DNA from: DAOTWP01 sp034435675
GTDB lineage: Bacteria > Chloroflexota > Anaerolineae > Aggregatilineales > Phototrophicaceae
Reading direction: 5' to 3'
Assembly (NCBI GenBank): GCA_034435675.1
Contig: DAOTWP010000136.1
Coordinates: forward strand, 1-24,461
Length of the DNA: 24,461 nucleotides
Made by a program: the position numbers and the translations under genes. Shown here one piece after another: positions 1-6,545 of the stretch (positions are counted from its first letter, which is position 1; each line of letters begins with the position of its first letter). The notes under the pieces were generated by a model. That model ran no database searches. It worked only from the letters and a program-made list of their open reading frames with translations, and was not told where the DNA came from.

Positions 1-915
1 CCCGGTTAGCCCCAGTAGCAGCCCCGGCAGTGTCAGGTCTGCCAGCAGCACGCGGTTGACCAGCGCGAAGTTCGCCAGCAGTGCGTCCGGTGTGCCTGGC
101 GTGCCAATGAAGCGGCTTGCTTCCGTGCCGATGAACTGATCCCACAGCCCTTGCAGCGTGCCCGGTTCGCCGTAAACCCATGCCGCGCCTGCCTGTGCCC
201 GCGCCAGCAGATAGCCGTACTGCACGCCACCGAGCAGCCCCAGCAGCAGGCAGACGATGCAGCGGCGCAGGATCACCCGCCAGCGCCGCGCCCCCGGCAG
301 CACAGTGAACAGATCACGCCAGGCGGCGAACAGCAGTGCCGGGGCGACCATCAGCAGCGCGCGGTGATGAAACACAGCCACACCGCCGACCAGCGCCAGC
401 AGATACAGCCTTGGCGGCAGCCGTCGGCGTATCGGCGGTTCGCGCAGCGCCAGCCACAGCAGCAGGACCAGCAGCAGCAGCCCAAACGTGTAGATTTCCG
501 CGATGACATGGTGAATCCAGACGGTGCGCGTCAGCCCGTAGAGCAGCACAACGCCCGCCGCGATCCAGCCGTTAAAGGCGTTGTCGCGCAGCATAGTGCG
601 CAGCAGCGCGTACAGAACGGTCAGCGCCAGCAGCCCCCACAACAGCGAGGTCAGCGCCGCTGCCGCCAGCGCGTCAACCCCCACCGTGCGCAGCAGCGTT
701 GTCAGCAGATTGCCGAGGATAACGTACAGCGGGTAGCCGGTACTGTGCAGCGTGCCCCACACATTCAGCACAATCTGCGTTTCGCCCACATCAATCATGA
801 AATAGTCCAGCTCCGCGCCGTTGGGAATTGTTTGCAGCGTGGAGAGGTACACCGGCAGCAGCAGGCACAGCGCCAGCAGCAGCGGCAGCAGCGGGTGTCG
901 GGATAATCTGGTCAT
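1..915 (-). CDS. DUF2723 family multi-pass membrane protein (glycosyltransferase-like), 3' end beyond the window
   Basis: The minus strand reads open from the ATG at 915 to position 1 (305 codons, no stop), so the C-terminal part lies outside the window. The protein is very hydrophobic, with many leucine-rich membrane segments. Residues 42-45 (DVGE) and 57-64 (HSTGYPLY) match the N-terminal signature of DUF2723 proteins (the DxGE and HPPGYPLY-type motifs), followed by an HHVIAEIY stretch near 135-142. Family members resemble protein O-mannosyltransferases, with acidic residues in the first extracytoplasmic loop, and are thought to move lipid-linked sugars. Substrate and partner are unknown. 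An in-frame ATG also lies at 924, but it falls inside a TACAAT -10-like box, which favours the start at 915. DUF2723 membership is fairly sure; the biochemical role is inference. Confidence 0.8.
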   Translation of the reverse strand, partial: MTRLSRHPLLPLLLALCLLLPVYLSTLQTIPNGAELDYFMIDVGETQIVLNVWGTLHSTGYPLYVILGNLLTTLLRTVGVDALAAAALTSLLWGLLALTVLYALLRTMLRDNAFNGWIAAGVVLLYGLTRTVWIHHVIAEIYTFGLLLLVLLLWLALREPPIRRRLPPRLYLLALVGGVAVFHHRALLMVAPALLFAAWRDLFTVLPGARRWRVILRRCIVCLLLGLLGGVQYGYLLARAQAGAAWVYGEPGTLQGLWDQFIGTEASRFIGTPGTPDALLANFALVNRVLLADLTLPGLLLGLTG

Positions 916-922
916 GTTATGC

Positions 923-950
923 ATTGTACGGGGGAATGCGCGCTGTGCAA
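923..950 (-). promoter_or_regulatory. Possible promoter placing the DUF2723 start at or near the mRNA 5' end
   Basis: On the minus strand a TTGCAC (945-950) and a TACAAT (923-928) are separated by 16 bases. A start site about seven bases downstream of the -10 would sit near 916, directly before the ATG at 915, so the message could be leaderless. No Shine-Dalgarno-like sequence is visible in front of this ATG. The call rests on motif match only. Confidence 0.35.
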
Positions 951-1039
951 CAGGGACAAGCCTGTTGTGTGGGCTGGCGTATCAGGGGAGCGCCAATGAT
1001 TACTGGGCACAGGAGTTGTAATCGCTGGGTGTGCTGTGC

Positions 1040-1064
1040 AGGGGAGTGTCTGAGATACTCCCCT
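1040..1064. other. Perfect 8-bp stem-loop in the 916-1142 intergenic region
   Basis: AGGGGAGT (1040-1047) and ACTCCCCT (1057-1064) are exact reverse complements around a 9-base loop. The structure lies about 80 bases downstream of the peroxiredoxin stop at 1143 (minus strand). No T-run follows on either strand, so it is not a textbook intrinsic terminator. It could be an mRNA 3'-end stabiliser or a weak terminator. I see nothing else in 916-1142. Confidence 0.45.
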
Positions 1065-1142
1065 TACGGGACACGCGCAGCAGCTCCCCGGATGGAGCGC
1101 CGAACCGTCAGCCCTGCGCTGCCCTCTCAGGACAAGGGGTAG

Positions 1143-1610
1143 CTAGCTGCCCTCCACACCGAGCTGCTTCAGTCCTGCGGCAATGCTGTTCTTCGGGCTG
1201 ACACCAAGCTGCGCGTCCACCACCACACCCTGCTCGTCAATCACCCAATGCGAACGAATGACGCCAATGTACTTTTTACCGTACATGCTCTTTTCGCCCC
1301 AGGCGTCCCAGGCTTCCAGCACCTTATGCTCCGGGTCACTGAGCAGGTCGTAAGGCAGGTTTTCCGCCTGTTTCCACTTGAGCTGATCCTTCGGCGCATC
1401 CGGGCTGATGCCCAGCACCAGCGTGTTCGCCGCCTCGATACGCGGGAAAGCATCACGAAAGCCGCACGCCTGCTCGGTGCAGCCCGGCGTGCCCGCTCTG
1501 GGATAGGCGAACAGCAGCACGCGCTTGCCGCGCAGATCACTGAGCCTGACTGGCTTGCTGTCCTGATTAAGCAGTTCAAAATCCGGGGCGACATCACCTA
1601 CTTTAGGCAT
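1143..1610 (-). CDS. bcp: Bcp/PrxQ-type thioredoxin-dependent peroxiredoxin
   Basis: This 155-residue protein has the usual length and full pattern of the Bcp/PrxQ subfamily, which reduces hydrogen peroxide and organic hydroperoxides in the cytoplasm with electrons from thioredoxin. The PxxxTPGC core is present (AYPRAGTPGCTEQACGF), with peroxidatic Cys44 and resolving Cys49 five residues apart as in atypical two-Cys PrxQ enzymes. The TLVLGIS and LLSDPEHKVLEAWDAWGEK stretches are typical of the fold. The ATG start is supported by AGGAGA about seven bases upstream. A paralogue without cysteines lies about 300 bases upstream on the same strand, so they may share transcription, though the long gap argues for separate promoters. 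Assignment is secure. Confidence 0.93.
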   Translation of the reverse strand: MPKVGDVAPDFELLNQDSKPVRLSDLRGKRVLLFAYPRAGTPGCTEQACGFRDAFPRIEAANTLVLGISPDAPKDQLKWKQAENLPYDLLSDPEHKVLEAWDAWGEKSMYGKKYIGVIRSHWVIDEQGVVVDAQLGVSPKNSIAAGLKQLGVEGS

Positions 1611-1681
1611 GGCTCTTGTTCTCCTGAAAAAGACATTGAATAACGAGGCGCAACGGGCGCGAAGGCGTAAAGCACAGTGCG

Positions 1682-1745
1682 CTACTTCGTGTGCTTCAGT
1701 GCACTACTTCGTGTGCTTCAGTGCACTACTTTGTGTGCTTTGTGC
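1682..1745. repeat. 22-bp tandem repeat, about 2.9 copies
   Basis: The unit CTACTTCGTGTGCTTCAGTG plus CA occurs exactly at 1682-1703 and 1704-1725, with a third diverged and shortened copy at 1726-1745. It lies in the 1611-1906 spacer between the two peroxiredoxin genes. There are no spacers between units, so this is not a CRISPR. The rest of that spacer is lower in GC and holds no convincing gene. Confidence 0.85.
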
Positions 1746-1906
1746 CTGTCGGTTTGATTTCATCTTTTTAGTGTACATCCGTTTATGCGCTATTTTCGCT
1801 GTCCTGAAAATGAAACGCACGCTGCCTCAATGCTGCGCATCGGGGCAGCAAAGGGCGAAGGGGAAGCGCAGGACCGGCAGCGCCGCCCCCTGGCACAGCA
1901 GCACGG

Positions 1907-2383
1907 CTACGCCGAACGCATCCGGGTATACGCCGCCAGCGTCTTGAGCGCCAAGCGCACGCTTTGCTCCGCGCCGCCGCGCACCAGCGCGTCAATCACC
2001 AGCCCTGCCTCGTCAATTACCCAATAGGCACGCAGCACGCCATTCTTACGTTCGCTGCTATCCTGAATGCTGCCCCACGCGCCCCACGTCTCCAGCACTT
2101 CATGATCGGGATCGCTCAACAGGTCAAACGACAGCCCGTGCTGTGCGTGCCACGCCCACAGCGCTGCGGGCGTCTCTGTGCTGATGCCCAGCACCAGTCC
2201 GTTGCTTTCGGCAATCTGCGCCTGCGCATCGTTGAACCCGGCTGCCAGCACGCTGCTGTCAGGGTCATCGGGAGAAAAGGCGAAGATGATCACTTTCTGC
2301 TGGCGCAGATCACGCAAACGGACAAGCCCGCCGTCCTGATTGCGCAGTTCAAAATCGGGTACCTGCTGTCCTACCATTGGCAT
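1907..2383 (-). CDS. Cysteine-less Bcp/PrxQ paralogue (predicted inactive peroxiredoxin)
   Basis: This 158-residue protein aligns along its whole length with the neighbouring Bcp: shared PDFELRNQD near the N-terminus, VLGIS, LLSDPDHEVLETWGAWG and YWVIDEAGLVIDA. The active-site loop is remodelled: the PxxxTPGCTEQACGF region is replaced by SPDDPDSSVLAAGF, one residue shorter, so both the peroxidatic and the resolving cysteine are gone. I find no cysteine anywhere in the protein. The reading frame is intact and the ATG is preceded by GAGGAGT at good spacing, so it looks expressed rather than decaying. Peroxidase chemistry is not possible by the known mechanism. A binding, regulatory or chaperone-like role is inference. 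It is most simply a tandem duplicate of the downstream gene that diverged. Confidence 0.85.
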   Translation of the reverse strand: MPMVGQQVPDFELRNQDGGLVRLRDLRQQKVIIFAFSPDDPDSSVLAAGFNDAQAQIAESNGLVLGISTETPAALWAWHAQHGLSFDLLSDPDHEVLETWGAWGSIQDSSERKNGVLRAYWVIDEAGLVIDALVRGGAEQSVRLALKTLAAYTRMRSA

Positions 2384-2712
2384 CGTGTTTACTCCTCATC
2401 CATTTCCATTACAGATCTGCAATTACACAGGGAATTGAGTTCACGTTCGGAAAACATCGTTAGCAGCCCCATGTAGCTTGATCTCGTCATGCTACACTAT
2501 AGATGTAAACTCCGAATTAGCGTTACCTGCGGGCAGGTAAACAACTGGTGAGAAGCCGATGAGACCCGCAGGCACACCAATCCAGTCCTCCCCTACAGTG
2601 CGACGCTTTTCTGGGCTACAATGCCTGCCGAAAACCGATTTCTAGTCCCACGGCAGCGGCACAGCAGCGACGCAGCGGCTGTGCGTGCACCCAGAAGGGC
2701 GGAGACGAAGCA
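2384..2712. other. Divergent intergenic region before the PF10131-like gene
   Basis: This 329-base spacer separates the cysteine-less Bcp paralogue (minus) from the membrane protein at 2713 (plus). It contains the ribosome binding site of the former, an 8+8 inverted repeat at 2523-2540 and an AT-richer stretch at 2478-2510 with a poor promoter match (TTGATC then TATAGA, 14 bases apart). I see no gene or RNA family I recognise. Confidence 0.5.
2523..2540. promoter_or_regulatory. 18-bp inverted repeat, candidate operator
   Basis: TTACCTGC (2523-2530) and GCAGGTAA (2533-2540) are exact reverse complements separated by GG. The size and near-symmetry suit a dimeric repressor site or a short hairpin in a 5' leader. 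It lies about 25 bases downstream of the weak promoter-like stretch at 2478-2510. Function is inferred from symmetry alone. Confidence 0.4.
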
Positions 2713-5244
2713 GTGGTAAGGCTCAATTCCCCGGACATCAGACCCGCAGCGGCTGGCGCAAAGCGGCGCACGGCAGCGCACCCGACAGCGCAAACAGCCG
2801 TTCCAGCACGGTGGGCAAAAGCGCTGTGGCACACGGCGCGGCAGGCGGATGGCGCACTGCTGCTGGTGCTGCTGCTGTGCAGTTTTTCGCTCTATCCGCT
2901 GCTGGCGCGCCCCGGATTGCCCAACGGCAGTGATGTGCTGTATCACGTCTACCGTGTGGCAGAGATGGATCGCGCCTGGGCGCATGGGCTGCTCACGCCG
3001 CGCTGGGCAGAAACGTTCTATACCGGCTACGGCGCGCCGCTGTTTCACTATTACGCCGGGGCGGCATACTGGCTGACGAGCATCCTGATGCGCGTATTTG
3101 CGCTTGACGCGGTCAACAGCCTGCGCCTGCTGATCGCGCTGGCGCTGTTCGCGGGGGGGGCAGGCACATACCTGTTTGCCCGGCGCTATGGCGGCAGGAC
3201 CGGCGGCGTGCTGGCGGCACTGAGCTATACCTACAGCCCGTATATTCTTTTCACAGAACCTTATGCACGCGGGGCATACCCCGAAATGACCGCGCTGGCG
3301 CTGTTCCCATGGGTGCTGTGCGCCTATGGCTGGCTGTTGGACAGCGGCGGACGCCGGGCACTGCTGCTGGCGGCGTTGGGCAGCGCCCTGCTGATTCTGA
3401 CACACAACCTGATGGCGCTGGTGCTCACCGGGCTGATTGCCGCGTGGCTGGGTTGGAGCACACTGGTGCAAGTCGTCATTGCCCTGCGCGCGGCGGGCTG
3501 GCGCGCGCTGGTACAGTTAGTGCTGGCGCAGAACACCCGGCATACCGCCCTGGCGCTGTGGGCGCTGGCGTTGGGTGTGGGGCTGGGCAGTTTCTTCTGG
3601 CTGCCGGTTATGCTCGAAAGTGACGCCGTGCGGCTGGGCAACCTGACCGCCGTCGCCCAGCTTGATTATCGCAACTTCTTCGTGCCGCTGGATGCGCTGC
3701 TGGCTTTCACGCCGCGCCCGGACGGCGGCGCGATCAATGGCTTACGCTTGCAGCTCAACCTCGGTGTAGCACAGTGGGTGCTGGCGCTGACCGGCAGCAG
3801 CGGGCTGGGCGTTATTCTGCTGCGCCGCGGAGACCAGGCACTGCCCGGACAAACCCGGCAGACCGCGCTGTTCTTCGGGCTGCTGGGCATTGTCTTCATC
3901 GCGCTGATGCTGCCCGCTGCTGCGTTCCTGTGGGATGCGCTGGGGGCGCTGGCATTCCTGCAATTCCCCTGGCGGCTGCTCGGTCCGGCGGCGTTCTGCC
4001 TGGCGCTGCTTGCCGCTTTTAACGGACACTGGCTGGAACGCCTGCCCACGCGGTTGAGCCTGCCGCTGCTGGCGGGCATCGTCGCGGCGCTGGTTGCGCT
4101 GGCGCTGCCGACGCTCTATGTGGATGAATGGGAACATACGACGGTGGACACCTCGCCCGCCGCGTACCACGAACAGGAACTCGCCGGTCGCCAGCGCGCA
4201 ACCACCTTTTCCAATGAATATCTGCCCGCCGCTGTGTTTGTTGAGCCGGACGCGACGCCGCGCCTGCTGGCAGATTATGCGGACGGCTACCCGGTTGACC
4301 ACGCCCATCAGGAGATTTTGCCGCCGGGCGTGCAGGTCACGCTGCTGAACAACGCGCCACAGGAACACCATTGGCGCGTGCAGGCACCGACAGCGTTCAC
4401 GCTGGAAGTGCTGATTTACGATTTCGCCGGGTGGAGCGCTGCGATTGATGGCGAACCGGTGCCGATCACGCCGTCCGACCCGCACGGGTTGATTACCCTG
4501 CCCGTGCCGGCTGGTGAACACACCGTTACGCTGGTGCTGGGCAGCACACCCGCGCGTGCGCTGGGTAACATTGGGACAGCGACAGCGGTAATTCTATTGA
4601 TTGCCACCTTGGCGCTGCTGGCGCGTGAACCCGCGCAGGCAGGAACAGCGCTGCTGCCTGCCCCACCGCCAATTCGCGTCCCGGACCTGCTGCCTGCCGC
4701 GCACGCGGGATTGCTGGCAGGTGGCGCGGCGAGTCTGCTGCTGGCGCTGCTGCTGCTGCGTCCCGGCGGCGCATGGGTTGAGTCCGCGCCGGGCACGGTG
4801 CAGCTTGCGCAGCATCCGGTGGTCTTTAACTTTGGAGATGCGCTGCAACTGCTGGGGTATGATCTGAACGGCAGTGTGTTTCATCCCGGCGATACTGTGC
4901 AGCTCACGGTGTACTGGTATGCGCCCAACGGCGCGACACACTATGGCTATGCCAGCTTTGTGCATCTTTCCCAGGGGGGACCGCCACTGGCGCAGGCGGA
5001 TAAGCTCAATCCTGCGGATCGCCCGACCAAGGAATGGGACGCCAGCGGCTACCTCCGGGATCAATACAGCATTGTGCTGCCGGCAGACATACCGGCAGGA
5101 ACGTATGATTTGATTGTGGGTTTGTATACCTGTGACACGCTGCCCGCCGGGCAGTGCGGCAATGGGGATCGCCCGCCTGTGACGGACGCTGCCGGGCAGC
5201 CGGTGGGCGACGCCGCCCGACTGCAAACGCTTGAAATCCGTTAG
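2713..5244 (+). CDS. PF10131-like (PTPS_related) multi-pass membrane glycosyltransferase-like protein
   Basis: The 843-residue protein starts at a GTG preceded by GGAG eight bases upstream. Residues 1-45 are basic and cytoplasmic. From about 48 onward there are roughly ten or more membrane helices. The first extracytoplasmic loop carries the family pattern SDVLYHVYRVAEMDRA (73-88), TPRW (95-98) and GYGAPLFHYY (105-114), with D74 and H78 in the place of the catalytic acidic motif of GT-C enzymes. This matches the group labelled 6-pyruvoyl-tetrahydropterin synthase-related membrane protein, a historical misnomer with no pterin role. About 150 C-terminal residues (from about 695) after the last helices form a beta-rich extracytoplasmic domain (LLGYDLNG, FHPGDTVQLTVYW), common on Chloroflexota membrane glycosyltransferases. 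Substrate unknown. Confidence 0.85.
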   Translation: MVRLNSPDIRPAAAGAKRRTAAHPTAQTAVPARWAKALWHTARQADGALLLVLLLCSFSLYPLLARPGLPNGSDVLYHVYRVAEMDRAWAHGLLTPRWAETFYTGYGAPLFHYYAGAAYWLTSILMRVFALDAVNSLRLLIALALFAGGAGTYLFARRYGGRTGGVLAALSYTYSPYILFTEPYARGAYPEMTALALFPWVLCAYGWLLDSGGRRALLLAALGSALLILTHNLMALVLTGLIAAWLGWSTLVQVVIALRAAGWRALVQLVLAQNTRHTALALWALALGVGLGSFFWLPVMLESDAVRLGNLTAVAQLDYRNFFVPLDALLAFTPRPDGGAINGLRLQLNLGVAQWVLALTGSSGLGVILLRRGDQALPGQTRQTALFFGLLGIVFIALMLPAAAFLWDALGALAFLQFPWRLLGPAAFCLALLAAFNGHWLERLPTRLSLPLLAGIVAALVALALPTLYVDEWEHTTVDTSPAAYHEQELAGRQRATTFSNEYLPAAVFVEPDATPRLLADYADGYPVDHAHQEILPPGVQVTLLNNAPQEHHWRVQAPTAFTLEVLIYDFAGWSAAIDGEPVPITPSDPHGLITLPVPAGEHTVTLVLGSTPARALGNIGTATAVILLIATLALLAREPAQAGTALLPAPPPIRVPDLLPAAHAGLLAGGAASLLLALLLLRPGGAWVESAPGTVQLAQHPVVFNFGDALQLLGYDLNGSVFHPGDTVQLTVYWYAPNGATHYGYASFVHLSQGGPPLAQADKLNPADRPTKEWDASGYLRDQYSIVLPADIPAGTYDLIVGLYTCDTLPAGQCGNGDRPPVTDAAGQPVGDAARLQTLEIR

Positions 5245-5312
5245 AACCTGTTTCTAACCATCCGAATATTCTAATTTCATGAACTTTCAACAATACATGG
5301 TAGAATCTTAAG

Positions 5313-5318
5313 TATAAT
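5313..5318 (+). promoter_or_regulatory. Consensus -10 box upstream of the receiver gene
   Basis: A perfect TATAAT lies at 5313-5318, with only a weak -35 (ACAATA, 17 bases upstream). Transcription would begin near 5325. This helps decide the start of the next gene: an in-frame TTG at 5329 would sit at the very 5' end, whereas the ATG at 5356 leaves a short leader. Confidence 0.5.
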
Positions 5319-5355
5319 TAAGGATAGATTGAGGCAATCATGGTGGATCATACAC

Positions 5356-5721
5356 ATGGCAACGATTATCGTCATTGAAGATGAAGCCGATCTGCGCGAC
5401 GGCTTGATTGACACGCTTGTGCTGGAAGGCTTCAACGCGCTCGGCGCCGAGAACGGTCAGGTGGGTTTGCAGTTGATCAACAGTGCAAAACCTGACCTGA
5501 TCATCTGCGATGTGCTGATGCCCGTGCTGGATGGCTACGGCGTCCTGAACGCGCTGAAAGCAAACCCGGAGACCGCGCACATTCCGCTGCTTTTTCTGAC
5601 TGCGCGGGTCAGTCAGGAAGACATTCAAAAGGGGCTGGCAATGGGCGCAGCCGATTACATCACCAAACCGTTTAAACCGGTTGATTTGATTGACAAGATC
5701 CGGCGGCACCTCGGCGAGTAA
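5356..5721 (+). CDS. Stand-alone CheY-like response regulator receiver protein
   Basis: The 121-residue protein is a single receiver domain with no output domain. All key positions are present: acidic pocket E8-D9, phospho-acceptor D52 in the IICDVLMP strand, switch residue T82 (LFLTA) and K104 (TKPF). It would be phosphorylated by a histidine kinase encoded elsewhere, since no kinase adjoins it. Such single-domain regulators act by protein-protein contact or in phosphorelays. The ATG start places MATIIVIEDE directly at the first beta strand, as expected for the family, and suits the promoter at 5313. A longer version from TTG 5329 would only add nine unconserved residues. Output partner unknown. 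Confidence 0.92.
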   Translation: MATIIVIEDEADLRDGLIDTLVLEGFNALGAENGQVGLQLINSAKPDLIICDVLMPVLDGYGVLNALKANPETAHIPLLFLTARVSQEDIQKGLAMGAADYITKPFKPVDLIDKIRRHLGE

Positions 5722-5750
5722 ATCGTCCGCCACGGGGAACCCAGCGCAAC

Positions 5751-5770
5751 GGGGCAGCAGGTACTGCCCC
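5751..5770. terminator. Hairpin between convergent genes, possible bidirectional terminator
   Basis: GGGGCAG (5751-5757) and CTGCCCC (5764-5770) form a perfect 7-bp stem with a 6-base loop, 30 bases past the receiver stop and 56 bases past the stop of the convergent minus-strand gene. The tail on the plus strand is TTCTG, not a real T-run, so termination strength is uncertain. Confidence 0.45.
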
Positions 5771-5826
5771 TTCTGCCGTTAATCGTTACACTCGACCATC
5801 GCCACACCCGGCGATGCCTGCGCCTC

Positions 5827-6306
5827 TCAGCGTTCCACAAATTCGCGGCGCACACGATCCAGCAGTTCGCGCAGGCTGTCAGTGCTGCACGGGCGATTAT
5901 TGAGCTGGTACCACAGTGCGGCAACCGTCACGCCTATGGCATGATCATAGCGCGGTCCGGGCGGCTCGTTGCCAACAATCACGGCGGACAGCCCCGACAG
6001 CGCGATTTCCGCTTCGGACAGCAGCACCACCGCACCGGCGGCATAACGTGCCCAGCGGGGCAGCGGGCGCTGGAAGGTCGTGCGCAGGCGGTTTGCGCCG
6101 CGCAAGGTGAAGATTGTGCGCGTGCCCAGATCCGGTACGATGAGTCGATATTCGGCGCTTTGATCGGGCAGCGCCGCGATCCACATCTCGCGTCCGGGGG
6201 ATTGCAGCATCACATCAGGCTGCATGCGGGGGTAAACGGACTGGAATGCCGACAGCAGTCGCAGCGGCGGATCAGCGGTAGGCGCGGTAGGCGTTGCAAA
6301 GCTCAC
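5827..6306 (-). CDS. Small protein of unknown function, faint galactokinase/GHMP-like resemblance
   Basis: A 159-residue soluble protein starting at GTG 6306, with GGGGGAAGAG upstream. I do not recognise the family with confidence. It has no signal peptide or membrane helix. Its middle and end (PRWARYAAGAVVLLSEA, GLSAVIVGNEPPGPRYDHAI, GVTVAALWYQLNN) look like a conserved small domain. By eye they resemble the region of galactokinase around WANYVKGV and the following glycine/serine phosphate-binding loop and helix, but the PxGAGLSSSA loop is replaced by PPGPRYDHA. If that relation is real, the ATP-binding loop is lost and the C-terminal half of a GHMP kinase is absent. The comparison is only suggestive. 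It converges with the receiver gene and diverges from the lipoprotein gene. Confidence 0.7.
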   Translation of the reverse strand: MSFATPTAPTADPPLRLLSAFQSVYPRMQPDVMLQSPGREMWIAALPDQSAEYRLIVPDLGTRTIFTLRGANRLRTTFQRPLPRWARYAAGAVVLLSEAEIALSGLSAVIVGNEPPGPRYDHAIGVTVAALWYQLNNRPCSTDSLRELLDRVRREFVER

Positions 6307-6435
6307 AGGTACACTCTTCCCCCTGCTGTGTCTTGGCGAATCACAACATCACTACAGTTCAGTGGGCGCGTCTGGTACAATGCGCCGCAGTACCTATCTC
6401 CCACCTTGAGTCAGGCAAACACTGCCCGGCGCGCC

Positions 6436-6461
6436 TTTCTGCACTGCATTTCTGCACTGCA
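6436..6461. repeat. Two tandem copies of a 13-bp unit
   Basis: TTTCTGCACTGCA occurs at 6436-6448 and again directly at 6449-6461. It lies in the 239-base divergent spacer 6307-6545. That spacer also holds a TACAAT at 6376-6381 and otherwise no gene. Confidence 0.8.
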
Positions 6462-6525
6462 TCGGGGACGACACCCTGCCAGACAGGGCACAAGCGGGTT
6501 TGGTGATAGGGATTGTTATCTCGAT

Positions 6526-6531
6526 TATAGT
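6526..6531 (+). promoter_or_regulatory. Candidate -10 box of the SH3b lipoprotein gene
   Basis: TATAGT at 6526-6531 gives a predicted transcript start near 6538; the -35 is poor. A start at 6538 would leave almost no leader for the TTG at 6546 but about 38 bases for the GTG at 6576, which also has AGGTG six bases upstream. This argues that the true start may be 6576. Confidence 0.35.
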
Positions 6532-6545
6532 ACGCGGCAAGGGAC

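Noticed and set aside
151..906. Plus-strand open frame of 251 codons at the left edge
   Set aside because: Gln/Arg-rich shadow of the DUF2723 gene, whose signature motifs are on the minus strand.
1682..1745. CRISPR-like array
   Set aside because: Units are directly adjacent with no unique spacers and no cas genes nearby.
2460..2600. Riboswitch in the leader of the membrane protein gene
   Set aside because: I looked for known consensus elements and found only the inverted repeat; no recognised riboswitch core.
2593..3471. Minus-strand open frame of 292 codons
   Set aside because: Overlaps the PF10131-like gene, rich in Gln, Arg and Cys, no family resemblance.
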